The notes under the pieces: generated by a model | Told to the model about the DNA's origin: nothing | The model's input: the letters and a program-made list of their open reading frames with translations, nothing else | Databases searched by the model: none | Program-made: the position numbers and the translations under genes | Assembly (NCBI GenBank): GCA_021234155.1 | Contig: JAJEKV010000039.1 | Location: forward strand, 11,173,077 to 11,237,076 | Reading direction: 5' to 3' | Source of the DNA: Isoetes taiwanensis | Taxonomy: Eukaryota > Streptophyta > Lycopodiopsida > Isoetales > Isoetaceae | DNA length: 64,000 nucleotides | In this document: piece after piece, positions 33,196-44,174 of the stretch | Layout: the number at the start of each line of letters is the position of its first letter | How positions within the stretch are numbered: the stretch's first letter is position 1

Positions 33196-35280
33196 TTACT
33201 GACAGGATTTAAAAACCCTCGCCCCGAAGGGTTTTCGAGGGAAAAACCTTAGTAGTAATAAGTATGCTGGCACGATGTACAATTGTTCAATACCGTCCCG
33301 GAGGACACAACTGAGTCCGTGCATCCATAACCTCTTGGAGATATGACCCCAACAAACCCACTGACGCCTCAATAACTCATGCAACGGTTGGCCAGACACT
33401 AGTAATCGAACATACCGCTCTCGGATATGGGCAAGCGCTGGGCAGATCTGGAGGGCATGACATTCATCCTCAATGGCGCCCTGGTGGCAACACTGGCAAA
33501 GCCTTTGCTCTCGTGCTTCCCGAGCCCAACGTCCTGTCTCAATGCGGAGGCGATGTGCACCCGTGCGAATGGAAGCTATAAGTCTGCGCTTCTTCATGGG
33601 CAACTAGGTGTACAAGTACTGGTGTGGGCCTCTCGTGAGCCTGGGATTGACTTGCTGCTGATAGTGTGCCAGCTTAATGTGCGTCAGAGCATCTGCATCC
33701 CAGAGCTTGCGAAGGAAAGTAGCATCTAGATATAGCTTAAGTGCCTTGTGATCTTTCTGTGTCTTTACATGCACGCATCTATTTGCCTGTACACCCCAGC
33801 GTGAGAACCACTGAGCTTGCTTGTCCTTCCAGCAGGCTTTCAGGCGTTGGGGACCCATCGCCATTGAGAAAGCAAGGTTGGGCAAACGTGTATCACCCAT
33901 AGCGACCACCTTCTGGAAGTAAATGATATGGCATTCTAATGCAGCACGTTGAAGGGGTAGAAAACTTGTCTCCTGGAGTAGGATCTGGTATGGAACTGTG
34001 GGCTTTACCCCAAGGGCTCGTGCCAAGAGGGCTTTACTTTTGACCGCCGAGGTCATTCAGTGTTGAGGGATATCACCGGACCCCACACTACGCCCCATAC
34101 AAAAGGACCGGCTCGACCAAGGCCCGAAACAAGTGTATTTGGTGGCCCTGGGCATACAACTCGCTTTGTGGTGTTGTTCTCGCATGGCATATAGTGCTTT
34201 CCAACCCGCCGCGGACCCCATGGCGATGGCAAAGCATCCCAATGGGTGGTAGTAGAGAACTCGATCCCCAAGTACTTGTAGGTCGAAGCCACCTCTACAT
34301 CTTGTCCCTGGTAAGTAAATGAAGGAAGCCTTGGCTGACGGGATGATGAAACTAGCAGCACCCTAGTTTTGGCCAAGTTAACTCGCATGCCAGTGAATCG
34401 GCAAAAAGTGTCAAGAGCATCCAGGTGATGTTGCATGTCCTCTGGAGTATAGGCCAGGAGGTTGACATCGTCAGCATATATGAGTTGCCAGATTGTGTGA
34501 TGCATGAGATGGGCGCCCGCACCTCCATGCTCAAAGAATCAATCTTCCAGCTGGTCAATGTATAGGCCAAAGAGTGTGGGGGAGAGGAGAAAACTCTAAT
34601 GCACTCCAATACTACTGATTACCGGCTGTCCTGACGATGTGATACGGCCTGAGCATGCCTCGTAGAGCCTATACACTGCATTCTGCAAGTCAAGGGGGGT
34701 CCCCAGCTACCACAGTCTGTCCCATAACCTGTCTCGGGGCACTGTGTCAAAAGCTTTTGCGAAATCCACGAAACAACAATACAGGTTTTGTCGGTGATTC
34801 CTGCTATCCTCAACCAATGTGTGCAGAGTGAAGATATGATCAATGGTGGAATGCCTGGGCCAAAAACCTGCCTGTGTGAGAGCTCGCACATCTGCCTCCT
34901 CTGCCCATATTGTCAGCCACTGCTCAAGGATGCCAGCCAACAGTTTTGCAAAAAGAGAGCTGACCATTATATTACGATAGTTGGCCGGGCATTGAGGGGA
35001 AGGTCCCCTGCCTTGTATATGGGCACAACTCTACTAGTGGTCCACTAGCGAGGGAAGCCTTCTTGCAGTGCTTTATTGAATAATGCCGTGAGGATAGGCA
35101 CCAATGGAGGCCCATCCCATTTCAGAAGTTCCGCCTGCATGCCATCTAAATCTGCGGCCTTTCCATTAGCTAGACGTTGTAGGCCCATGATGATATCCCC
35201 TTCTGTGATGACCAGAGCCATGCCTATCTGTGGAGGGACTGGTGTCCGGCCCCCGAGCGGGTCGTAAAGTTGTTGCAAGT
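33196..35280 (-). pseudogene. LINE reverse transcriptase and C-terminal domain, frameshifted
   Basis: 35278-35045 reads GLQRLANGKAADLDGMQAEL, the motif upstream of RT. 34967-34707 includes CCFVDFAKAFDTVPRDRLW (RT motif 3 with the first catalytic Asp). 34505-34250 reads QLIYADDVNLLAY (YADD box) and STYKYLGIEF. 34056-33604 continues the thumb. 33603-33196 ends with HRLRIETGRWAREAREQRLC and CQCCHQGAIEDECHAL, a CCHC-like C terminus. At least three frameshifts separate these frames. Confidence 0.8.
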
Positions 35281-35290
35281 ACTGTACCCA

Positions 35291-35704
35291 TTATTCCGAG
35301 GTGATTGAGTGCCCCAAGATTGCACGATCGTAGCAGGCCACCCCGCCATGCCCTCGCTTGCCTGTGCACTCATTGAACACTGAGAAATGTAGATAGCCTG
35401 GGAGGTTCGACAGTCTGTGCCCTGCATATTCCCATGTTTCCATGAGGAAAATGAGATCCATATCTGGTGCAATAGAGTTGAGACTCTCCCCTTTCTGCCA
35501 AGGGAAGCCCCGACAGTTCCAAGATACATCCAGAGGCACAGTTCCTATTTGTTGGCATTTGATGTAGACGCTCGATGATCTGTTCGGTTCGCGGGGAGCG
35601 ATTAATCGTGCTAGAGCGGCGATTCGGTGAGCGATTGGAGCAGCGGGAGAGGAGATGCGATAGGGGTACCGGTGGCGATAGGTGAGTACAACAGCTTGAT
35701 GCAT
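35291..35704 (-). pseudogene. LINE apurinic-type endonuclease, N-terminal part only
   Basis: The minus strand reads LDVSWNCRGFPWQKG, DMDLIFLMETWEYAGH and KRGHGGVACYDRAI, which match the first third of the AP-endonuclease domain of LINEs. The sequence then jumps straight to the pre-RT linker near 35280. So most of the endonuclease, including its catalytic His, has been deleted. Confidence 0.7.
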
Positions 35705-36029
35705 TGCATCGGTGACCTCAGCGCTGGCCTAAAAATCTGGAAGCTTGCCTCGGACCGGGCACGCAACACCCCTCGACGACGGGCCCCCGACTTAAGCAAT
35801 TTCTTTGCCGGTGGGTTTCTGTTGCATCGGAGTAAGATCATGGTCGAAAGAAGCTTTTTGGAATAGGTTGGAATGGGATTGGACACAAGAAAGAAGCAGA
35901 AGGCGACGTGTGCTAGAACCTGGGACACTCTATTGGCGCGCCATGGGTCACCCAGCGAATTTTGAGTGTGCTAGAACCTGGGACACTCTATTGGCGCGTC
36001 ATGGGTCGTCTTAGTGAGAGAAGGTGGGC

Positions 36030-36293
36030 CAAGGCACTAGAGAGAGAAGGTGGAGCAAGGCGCTAGAGAGAGAAAGTGGAGCAAGGCGCTAGAGATAAAA
36101 AAAGAAAAGAGGATTCGGGCATTATTTGCACAGACATATGTTGACGCTTATAAGAGCTTATGGAATGTGTGTATAAATTAGCATGGGCAATACTATCCAA
36201 ATGGTAGAACCTAATTGTGGGCTACATTATAAGAGCTTATGGAATGTGTGTATAAATTAGCATGGGCAATACTATCCAAATGGTAGAAAAAAG
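36030..36293 (+). repeat. Direct repeats right of the LINE
   Basis: AGAGAGAAGGTGGAGCAAGG-like units repeat three times at about 36020-36090. A block starting TTATAAGAGCTTATGGAATG and ending CAAATGGTAGAA is present at about 36149-36209 and 36231-36291. The following 36300-37690 has no supported gene. Confidence 0.85.
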
Positions 36294-37379
36294 CTTTATT
36301 TGAATCTCTACATCATTGAACCTGAGCTATATCTTTCTCGGTGTCAGAAATTAGTGGTGGCATTAATAGTTGAAGGTACCGAGGCTGTAGGTTGGAAAAA
36401 ATATAGTATCAATATCTTCCCCACCCATGTCAAGAAAACTAGTAACTTATGAAATATTTAAATTAATTTGAATTGATGTGGTATTACATGAAAGAGTGCA
36501 ATGTTGGCGATATAGTCTCAAGGTTCTATAAAGCAATTGAAGCCAAATTTCCAAGGGGAAGCACAGTAGAGGAAAGAAAGAAAGATTTGCCAAAGACCTC
36601 AAGTTTGGCCTTTTGAACTCTTCGTTAATGTCGTTTTACTAAAAAACCCTAGTTCATATTTTACTACAATATATAACATCCAAGACATTGCACATTTATT
36701 TGTAGTTCCTAGGAATTGTGACACATCGGATACTATCTTCTGCCCTGAATTCTGATCACAGTTTCTTAAAGGGATAGATTTCCAAGCATTTGTCGCACTG
36801 CTTTTAAAATCCATTTTCCTTTTGTTGTCAACTCAAAAGATTCAAAAAATAGATCTACTTCTCAAGCTGGCTCGGATCTTATTCTTATTGACCAATGGTG
36901 CTCCAACCTGCAAGCCTGTATTTGTTGATAGAGAATCAGGTCATTTTAAATTAGAACTAGGAAATAAATTTAAAGCAGTGAAAATGCCAACCAACTTTCT
37001 ATATTTTAGATGATCAAGGAGCTTAAAGATTTGTCTGCAAATCTTGGCTTGCAATCTACTAAATATGCGGAAGGGCCTTCTCCCAAGTTTACCAAAAGTA
37101 ACAAAAGAAACTTGCATATGTGGTGCATTGGCCTTATGAAATGAGATAGTTGCAGCTTTTTGATGAAGTTAGTATGAATGATTGTTCCCACAAAAATGTG
37201 TGCAGACGCATGGACATAAATTCTATCGGAAGGGGAACTAAGAGAATCATAATAGCCATTTTCTAGTGGCTGGTAATTGGCACATATATAAAATGATTTG
37301 GCAAACAAAAATACAAAAGCAGAATGCCCATTATGTACCTAAAATTTTTCATCTTTCTATGCCCTATTTTTAGCAAATC

Positions 37380-37440
37380 ACAAAAGGGACAACAGACTGC
37401 ATCTGCCAGAGTTCCAATTGCATCATATAAAGCCAAGAAA
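37380..37440 (-). pseudogene. Possible transportin (importin-beta2) exon scrap
   Basis: The minus strand encodes LYDAIGTLADAV. YDAIGTLADAV is, as far as I recall, a conserved stretch of plant transportin-1. The flanking residues do not match, so this would be a very short remnant or a chance match. Confidence 0.25.
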
Positions 37441-37710
37441 ACCCTGCCAAAATCATAAAAATCCATACACCCTGGGCGCCAAAACGTAGCAGGGCCCTTA
37501 TGTATACGTGCTTTGAAATTCGAAAATAACCCCTTCTCCACCCACACACATGTATTCTACAGAGTACATGTATGAATCCCCCTTGGAATATAACATGTTT
37601 AAAAGGCCAAGATAACATAGAGGAGATAAACCTTAAAGAAATAGAACCATGGGTTGCAACAATGATTGAAACATGTAGCTTATGTTAAGTTGCAAAAATT
37701 AGTAAGTGGT

Positions 37711-38147
37711 ATGTGCATTGAAACATTGGAGCACTGTTTATATTTGTGTGCAGAGCTGAGTAGTCTTAGGTCCTGGCTGCATTCTCTTTTTGGAGTATCT
37801 TTGGATAGTCAGCACTTTCTTTTGGGTATTTATCCAAATCAGTGGACTGTTTCTAAAAGGATTGCATTTCACATGGCAAAGTCTTGGCTAATATGGAGTG
37901 TATGGAAGCGAAGGCGAAGAAAGGTCTTTTATGATAAGCGTATTTCTTCTCAGGTGGTGCTTCAAGAAATTCGTAAGAAGTTGTATAATTGCTTTCAGAT
38001 CTCCAATTGGCCTGATCGTATTAAAATTCCAATATGGAGTGATCATCTAAAAGTGATTGATGCTTCAGGGACATTTCATACTTCTGGAAGTACTTTGTAA
38101 TCTTTTGAGTGTATAATATGAAGTAAAACACGTTCTTAAAAAAAAAA
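37711..38147 (+). mobile_element. Short 5'-truncated L1-type LINE with target duplication
   Basis: Only the last part of the LINE is present. It encodes the zf-RVT end (IETLEHCLYLCAELSSL), LLGIYPNQW and AKSWLIWSVWKRRRRKVF up to a stop at 38100, then a 3' UTR and poly-A (38138-38150). The flanks share AAATTAGTAAGTGGT (left copy ending 37710, right copy ending 38164). It is the same family as the copies at 7.9 and 10.6 kb but opposite in orientation. Confidence 0.9.
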
Positions 38148-38169
38148 AAAAATTAGTAAGTGGTTCCTT

Positions 38170-39320
38170 CACACCTATGGTTTATAAGTTAATTTCAGCT
38201 AAAGTAAACATGTCGATCAGTGTAGATGTTTCTTGGCGCTGTCGTCCGCAGCTATGGTGGATGCAGAGGAGGCCACCCTCGTCTCTCTGATCCGGCACTG
38301 TTGAGGCAAAGGAGAGATTCAAGTTCGAAAATTGGGTGCCAGTTGGCATTCTGTCATTTGGTCTTCAAGATTCTGGTAAACAAGAATTGGTGGTTTCTTT
38401 ATGCTTGGAGCAACTTCTTGGCAGTCGTTTTGGCCCTTGCAGGTACCACTAACGTGGTCTTTTTGCGCTAATGCAAAAGCATTGTGATTCTTTATAATTT
38501 TCAAAGATCTGGCAAGAGCAGTTTACTTTTTTCCTCTATTCTTATTTTAGATCACACTGAAATTGCATAGTAGCTTATAAGATGGAGCAAAATTTTCGCA
38601 AAGCTATTAAGAAAAGTGGTTTTAGATTGTGATGTTTGCTGGCAGTTCATATTTTAAGCCAAATTTTAAGTCGGATGGAAGAACCGTTTCCTTTTCCTTT
38701 TCTCTCCTGCTGGTAGAGAGGTATGGGGCTGTTTCTTGGAAAGAACGAAGTATATCCAATTTCTACAAGTGTTGTATAGGAAATGAGATTTATTTAGAGA
38801 GCCGAGCTAGGCATTTATGTGTGTAAAGGAAGAAGCCTTTACATCATAAACCAGGCGACTGGGCAATGTGTCTAGCAAACTCAGGTTGACTATTTCACAT
38901 CCCGACAATGCAACATCTAAATCAATCTCACAGGTTGTTGATTTACTTGCAGTCTTGGTCTTTTTGGGAGCAATAGTTGCTTCCCTGAGCAGAATGGTAG
39001 CTTCTCAGGTTATTTGCGATTCTTTTCTAATCATCTCTATTCGGAAGAGTTTCTTTATGCATTCATCTATATCTAGCTTCTAGAGCATTAAATAAGTCCT
39101 GTATAAGAAAGATGAAGATTTTGAGTTCACTCCTGTAGTAATCTTGTTTGTATATTGAAACATTTGTATATGTGTGCTTAATTCAAATCTGATCCAGATG
39201 GGATCCTGATGTAATACTTCCTATATTGTGAATATAAAACTTTCGTTCACTGGGGGAGAAGAAAAGAAAAAGAAAACATGGCAAAAAGTCAAAAGGAAGA
39301 GCACAAATTAAGTGACACTA
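38170..39320. other. Intergenic stretch, nothing recognised
   Basis: Only short frames without known domains. Confidence 0.5.
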
Positions 39321-39322
39321 CT

Positions 39323-41364
39323 GGCATCACCCCTTATTCCTTAATCTTCACCGTACGTAAAATTCCTCGTTTGTGGGGTATGCAAGTACAAAATTTGCTA
39401 TACTGTATAACAAGATTTGCAAAATACTATAAGATTTGAAGCAAAATACTATATGGTGTTGATTTTGTACGTGCAAAATATAATTATAAGGGCTCTCGCT
39501 GCCCTACGTCACCCCCCGTGTGAATATGCACCCAAACCAAAGGGGGTTTAAGGGGGATTTTAATTTAAATGTGTTGGATCCAATGGTTGTGATAATTAAT
39601 GTTAATGGTAGTTATGTGTTGGTTGTTATATTAAAAAAAAAAATTGGGCCCTTCGGGCCCTAAAAAAACCAAACATATGTAAAAACATGTAAACATGCAA
39701 AACATGTAGCAATATGTAATATCTAATATCTAGCATTATAACAAAAAAAAAAAAAAAAAAAAACTAATATGAAGCCTGAGTAACTATAATATTATAGCAT
39801 AATGTAACTTAATTACATACGCTTTAAAAGCTTATTAAGCCATTGAAGACAGCAAGAGTATTATAGCAATTTTGATGCACTCAAAATAGATAGCGGCTTA
39901 AGATACGATATACATCTTCGTTGATTTGCCTATCAAACAGTCTGCAGAGGGCAGTTAGCCTATTTACCTGCGCACGTAAACCCAACCAACCAACCAACCA
40001 ACCAACCATAATAACAACACATCAATAGGGTCTTCGCCATGCGCAGGTGGTGGTTGCGCTGATGGTGGCAGGACTAATTGAACTTGATCTTCATTTATTG
40101 GATTCTCTAGTACAGTAATGTTGGATCAACATCATGTTGACTTCAGGCATCGAAGAAATGTCATGTGGAATTGATGGATTGAGAGATTCTATAGTCTGCA
40201 TGAACGTAAAGGAAAGAAATTGGTTAGATTGATATTAATTTAGAAAATAGAGAATTTTACTAGTGAAATAAAATATGCTCTACAATAATGTTTTATTCAC
40301 AAACCTTTAGTAACAAAATAAAATTGAATCAAATAAAAGCTTTAGACATTGATATGCTTGACAATAATGTTTTATTCACAAACCATTGCATGAAAGACAA
40401 CAACATCAACGTTACTCTAGCAAAGAAACAATTGGTGAGGTTCATAAAGAACTTAGTGACACTTTCTCACGGGTTGCCCGGCTTTGGTTTAACAAGTGAA
40501 GAGAATCGGCCGGTTTGGTGATGTGGAGTAGGTTTCTGTATAAATCGGTGAAGCGAGATCAAGGATAGAGGTTTTGAAGCAAGCTTGCTCGTTAGCATTC
40601 CACGTGTTGTTACTTCACTACAGCTATTTCTCTTTCACAATGAAACCATTGTTTATCAATCCATATGATTTTGGATGCTCCATATGGCCCTTTGTTTGGA
40701 CCGCACATTTAAAGCGGCATGGAATAATCCCTGTTGTGTGCACAAGAATCCATTTGTTGATTGAAGCTAAAAAGGCTGGTTACTATGAATAATCCAAATG
40801 GGCCGGAATATCCAAGAAGTTGGAAGCAAACAGAGGGCCTAAAACTCTAAACTCTTTTAGAATCTGCAACAAATCTTAGAACAGACAAAGTGAAGGAAAT
40901 AAAGGCGGGTTTTGCAGCATTGCATTGTAGAATCAGAAAACCAATATCTTGTAAAAAATACCATTATATTAACTGAAGAAACATTAAAAAAACAAATACC
41001 TTTGTAAATGTGAGCAAAAAATCCATCTCGTGATAACGTTCCATCAGCAAACATCCACTCCGGCAACAAGAATCCAAGAGGGCAAGTACACATGCACATG
41101 CACAAGCATAATACACATGCACATGCACATGCACACACGTGCACATGCACATGCATACACGTGCACATGCATGTGCACATGCACAAACATGCAGAGAAAG
41201 ACAACAACCCTCAGATTGTTTCAGCCAACGAAAATTAACGGCCCATAAAGGGTGCACTCTAGAAATACTATTTAGTACACCTCAATGAATACAACAACGA
41301 AATCATAGAAAAACCATGTGAAAAAGCATATAAAAAACAAAAAGTAACCCCCTGTTATTATGCT
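39323..41364 (+). mobile_element. A-X bipartite repeat unit 2
   Basis: Module A (39323-39660) lacks the first about 10 bases seen in copies 1 and 3 and ends in hairpin GGGCCC-TTC-GGGCCC. Module X is at 41252-41364. The cargo differs from unit 1. It contains a poly-A tract (39743-39763), (CCAA)n at 39981-40008, a repeated ACAATAATGTTTTATTCACA (about 40281 and 40361) and a CACATG array. No gene fragment was recognised. Confidence 0.5.
41088..41191. repeat. (CACATG)n minisatellite
   Basis: An imperfect array of CACATG and CACACGTG words. Confidence 0.9.
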
Positions 41365-42256
41365 GTTGGATAGGCATATTCACCCCTTATTCCTTAGTCT
41401 ACACCGTACATAAAGTTCCTCATTTGTGGGGTATGCAAGTACAAAATTTGCTATACTGTATAACAAGATTCGCAAAATATTATAAGATTTCAAGCGGAAT
41501 ACCATATGGTGTTGATTTCGTACGTGCAAAATACAATTATGAGGGCTCTCGCTGCCCTACGTCACCCCCCGTGTGAATATGCACCCAAACCAAAGGGGGT
41601 TTAAGGGGGATTTTAATTTAAATGTGTTGGACCCAATGGTTGTGTTAATTAATGTCAATGGTAGTTATGTGTTGGTTGTTAATGTCAATGGTTGTTATGT
41701 GTTGGTTGTTATGTATTGGGGGGTTTATTTTTTATATGTTGGATGTTAATGGTTTGTGTTGCAAAAAAAAAATTTGGCGCCTTCGGGGCCTTAGGGGATA
41801 TAGGGTGTGACAAAAATTTTAGAATTCAAACCAGAAAAAAACTAGAATTCATTTGAGGCTTTCATCCACCTGTAGCTTTTGAATTTCATCACAATAAAAC
41901 AAATAGAACATAAGTAAAAGTTACCATAAAGATAGAGCAGATTGATCCCATTATTCTGAAAGTCATAAAGTTTGCAACTCCCATACACAAACATTTTTCA
42001 ACTGGAATTTAACAGCAGCCTTTGGCCTCCATGGATTCTTGTGGTGAGAAACCAAAGTGGGAAACTTTTCTGCTTGTTAGCACAAGGATCTAGAAGCCTT
42101 GGAATTTGCTTAATAACTGCCTCAAAATCTAAAAAATGCATGGTAATTTTTTTGCAAGCTTCATTGAATAAGCCATAAAACAATATCCAATAGCGCAATC
42201 TGTCATTAATCGGCTAGTAGGATGTGAAAGCCTACCAAACCCGCCGAGAAATTCTT

Positions 42257-42640
42257 TGTTTTAGCATAGATAACTTAACCAAACATATCCATATCATACA
42301 CTATCAAAAAGATCTCGGACAGAGCTTTCCAACGCAATAAAAATCATCTAAAGTTATGATAAGAAATGTGTTGTCGGCGGGGAAACTGCACTACATGCGC
42401 CCTTCAAGCCCCTTCATGTGCCCAACCCGGCCGAAAATTTGCTGTTTTAGCATAGATAACTTAACCAAACATATCCATATCATACACTATCAAAAAGATC
42501 TCGGAGAGAGCTTTCCAATGCAATAAAAATCATCTCAAACAGAGCTCTGGATCAAAAGTTATGATAAGAAATGTGTTGCCGGCGGGGAAACTGCATTACA
42601 TGCGCCCTTCAAGCCCTTCATGCGCCCTTCAAGCCCTTCA
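42257..42640 (+). repeat. 186-bp tandem duplication
   Basis: A block starting TGTTTTAGCATAGATAACTT occurs at 42257 and 42443. The two copies run through GATCTCGGA and TTATGATAAGAAATGTGTTG to a GCGCCCTTCAAGCCC block, which is itself repeated in the second copy. Confidence 0.9.
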
Positions 42641-42645
42641 TGTGC

Positions 42646-42765
42646 CCATTATGCACCACACACACAAAAAGAGGGCTTTTGTTGTGAGCCATTGTTTGTT
42701 GACCATTATGCACCACACACACAAAAAAGGGGATTTTGTTGTGAGCCATTGGTTGTTGACCATTG
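42646..42765 (+). repeat. 56-bp tandem duplication
   Basis: CCATTATGCACCACACACAC through GAGCCATTG(G/T)TTGTTGA occurs at 42646 and 42702. Confidence 0.9.
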
Positions 42766-43311
42766 AAAAAAAAAAGGCTAAAATCAATGGCTCAAAAATG
42801 GTGCACTCTAGATGTACGCATTAGTACATCCATTTGAATACATCACGAAATCATAGGAAAACCTTAGTGAAAAGCGTACAAAAACACAAAGAAAACCCCC
42901 TGTTATTATGCTACATATTTGAATTGAATTGAATGCCTCTTATCATCGACTGAAGAATAAGAATCTTGAAATTCTGATTGCAGACCAGAGTGAACCTATT
43001 CAAACTAGACAAATGCTTAGATATGTTTTTAATATTTACTATGCTTACAGTAGTAGCTTTGTAATGTAGGTTGCAAGCAGTCCAGAAGAAGAAAGACAAC
43101 AATTTGCGATCTAAGGAGGCACCCTCACCAGGTAATTGATGTCCACTTTCTTTAGTGTTTATATTACTTTTTTTTTATATGTATTTATATTATTGATGAT
43201 TGCAATTTTACAAGAAATACGAGAAACCTCACAGCTACAACAGAGAATGCTAAGCATGATGGTGGCATACGTGGCAATCCGTCTGCATTGGGGCATGAAA
43301 TAAAAACATCC

Positions 43312-44170
43312 ATGAAGCTTCTAGTCTTTGAGCTAGGGAGAGTTTTGTGCAACTTGTTTGAGAAAGCAGTTGAACCATTACCAACCAGCATTCAAGATGA
43401 AGCAGTGGCTAAAACATCTTAACCATATGAAGATACTAGTCCTGCGCTCAGAGCAATAGATTTTCTAGAATGCTAAATGGAGCACTTTAAGGTTGCCATT
43501 TGGACAACCTTCATAAGCACTACCCTCAATTTTATCATGAAGCATACATTTCCAAAAGGTCTGGAGGCGAAACATCTTTCATTGGGTGCTCATATATGTG
43601 CACAAATACATCCTTCAAAATATGCAAAAAGCCTATTTTGCTAGAAAGCGAAGCCTAATCGGGGAGGGGTGTTTCACATAATTCAGACCATATATAACAT
43701 GGGAATGGAGGACATTAGCTAATGCATTTGAACACTATGAAAGGGAGTTTTTTTAGAGACATCTAGTGATGTATTTCATACAAAAAGGGGTTTCTTGGAC
43801 TTTAAATAAGGCGTATATGAAGGGGTTTTGTTGACCTGTTCCTCGCACATGGGTATTTGTTTTACATTAAATGGCCCGGGAGGTCTATCACGATTCAAGA
43901 TACAAGGTTACTTGGACTAAATATAACACGCTCTTGATTGATGATCTACTTTGTCATGAAAATGCTGCAAGAACAATATTAACACCAAACAATTACCAAT
44001 CATCTCATCGAGAAGGTGATTTTTTTATTGAGCATTTAAGTCCTTGGTTAGCAGGTCTACTAGAAGTTGAGAATGTGAAAAATTATATACTTAAGAAGAA
44101 ATCAACGAACCTCTTGGATAAGATTTCCAAATGTGGAATTGAGGTTCTAAGAATATACAAGTATTGCTAA
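43312..44170 (+). pseudogene. FCP1/NLI-type (HAD) phosphatase pseudogene
   Basis: The frame from 43312 reads MKLLVFELGRVLCNLF, which aligns with the start of plant FCP1/NLI-interacting phosphatase domains. The motif I aspartates are lost (FELG in place of the usual D-x-D/N type). The same frame continues with stops at 43420 and 43474 through IDFLEC(stop)MEHFKVAIWTT, the next conserved block. A later segment at 43871-44170, in another frame, reads TKYNTLLIDDLLCHENAART and HLSPWLAGLLEVENVKNYI, the motif III (LIDD) and C-terminal part. Two stops, a frame change and lost catalytic residues make it a dead copy. Confidence 0.6.
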
Positions 44171-44174
44171 TGAA

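Larger units (their letters stand above)
33113..35900 (-). mobile_element. Decayed full-type LINE (endonuclease-RT), not L1-like
   Basis: On the minus strand the order is endonuclease start, linker, RT, C-terminal Cys/His region and a 3' tail of CTATT units (33113-33130). The 3' UTR holds a hairpin CCCTCG...CGAGGG near 33213-33242. Unlike the other LINEs here it has no zf-RVT of the L1 type and its tail is a pentanucleotide repeat instead of poly-A. The 5' boundary is estimated. A 43-bp tandem duplication lies upstream at 35907-36007. Confidence 0.75.
41365..42919 (+). mobile_element. A-X bipartite repeat unit 3
   Basis: Module A (41365-41790) follows module X of unit 2 without a gap. It contains two or three repeats of a TTAATG(T/G)(C/T)AATGGT...GTGTTGGTTGTTA segment and ends in a GGCGCC/GGGGCC hairpin. 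Module X is at 42801-42919. The cargo carries a 186-bp tandem duplication, a 56-bp duplication and an unrecognised minus-strand frame (42198-41998). Confidence 0.5.

Noticed and set aside
33196-35704. Plus-strand frames over the LINE at 33.4-35.3 kb (for example 33427-33729 and 34788-35048)
   Set aside because: They are antisense shadows of the minus-strand RT and C-terminal frames, with no domain of their own.
41088-41191. CACATG array as a CRISPR-like or regulatory array
   Set aside because: It is a simple-sequence repeat without spacers.
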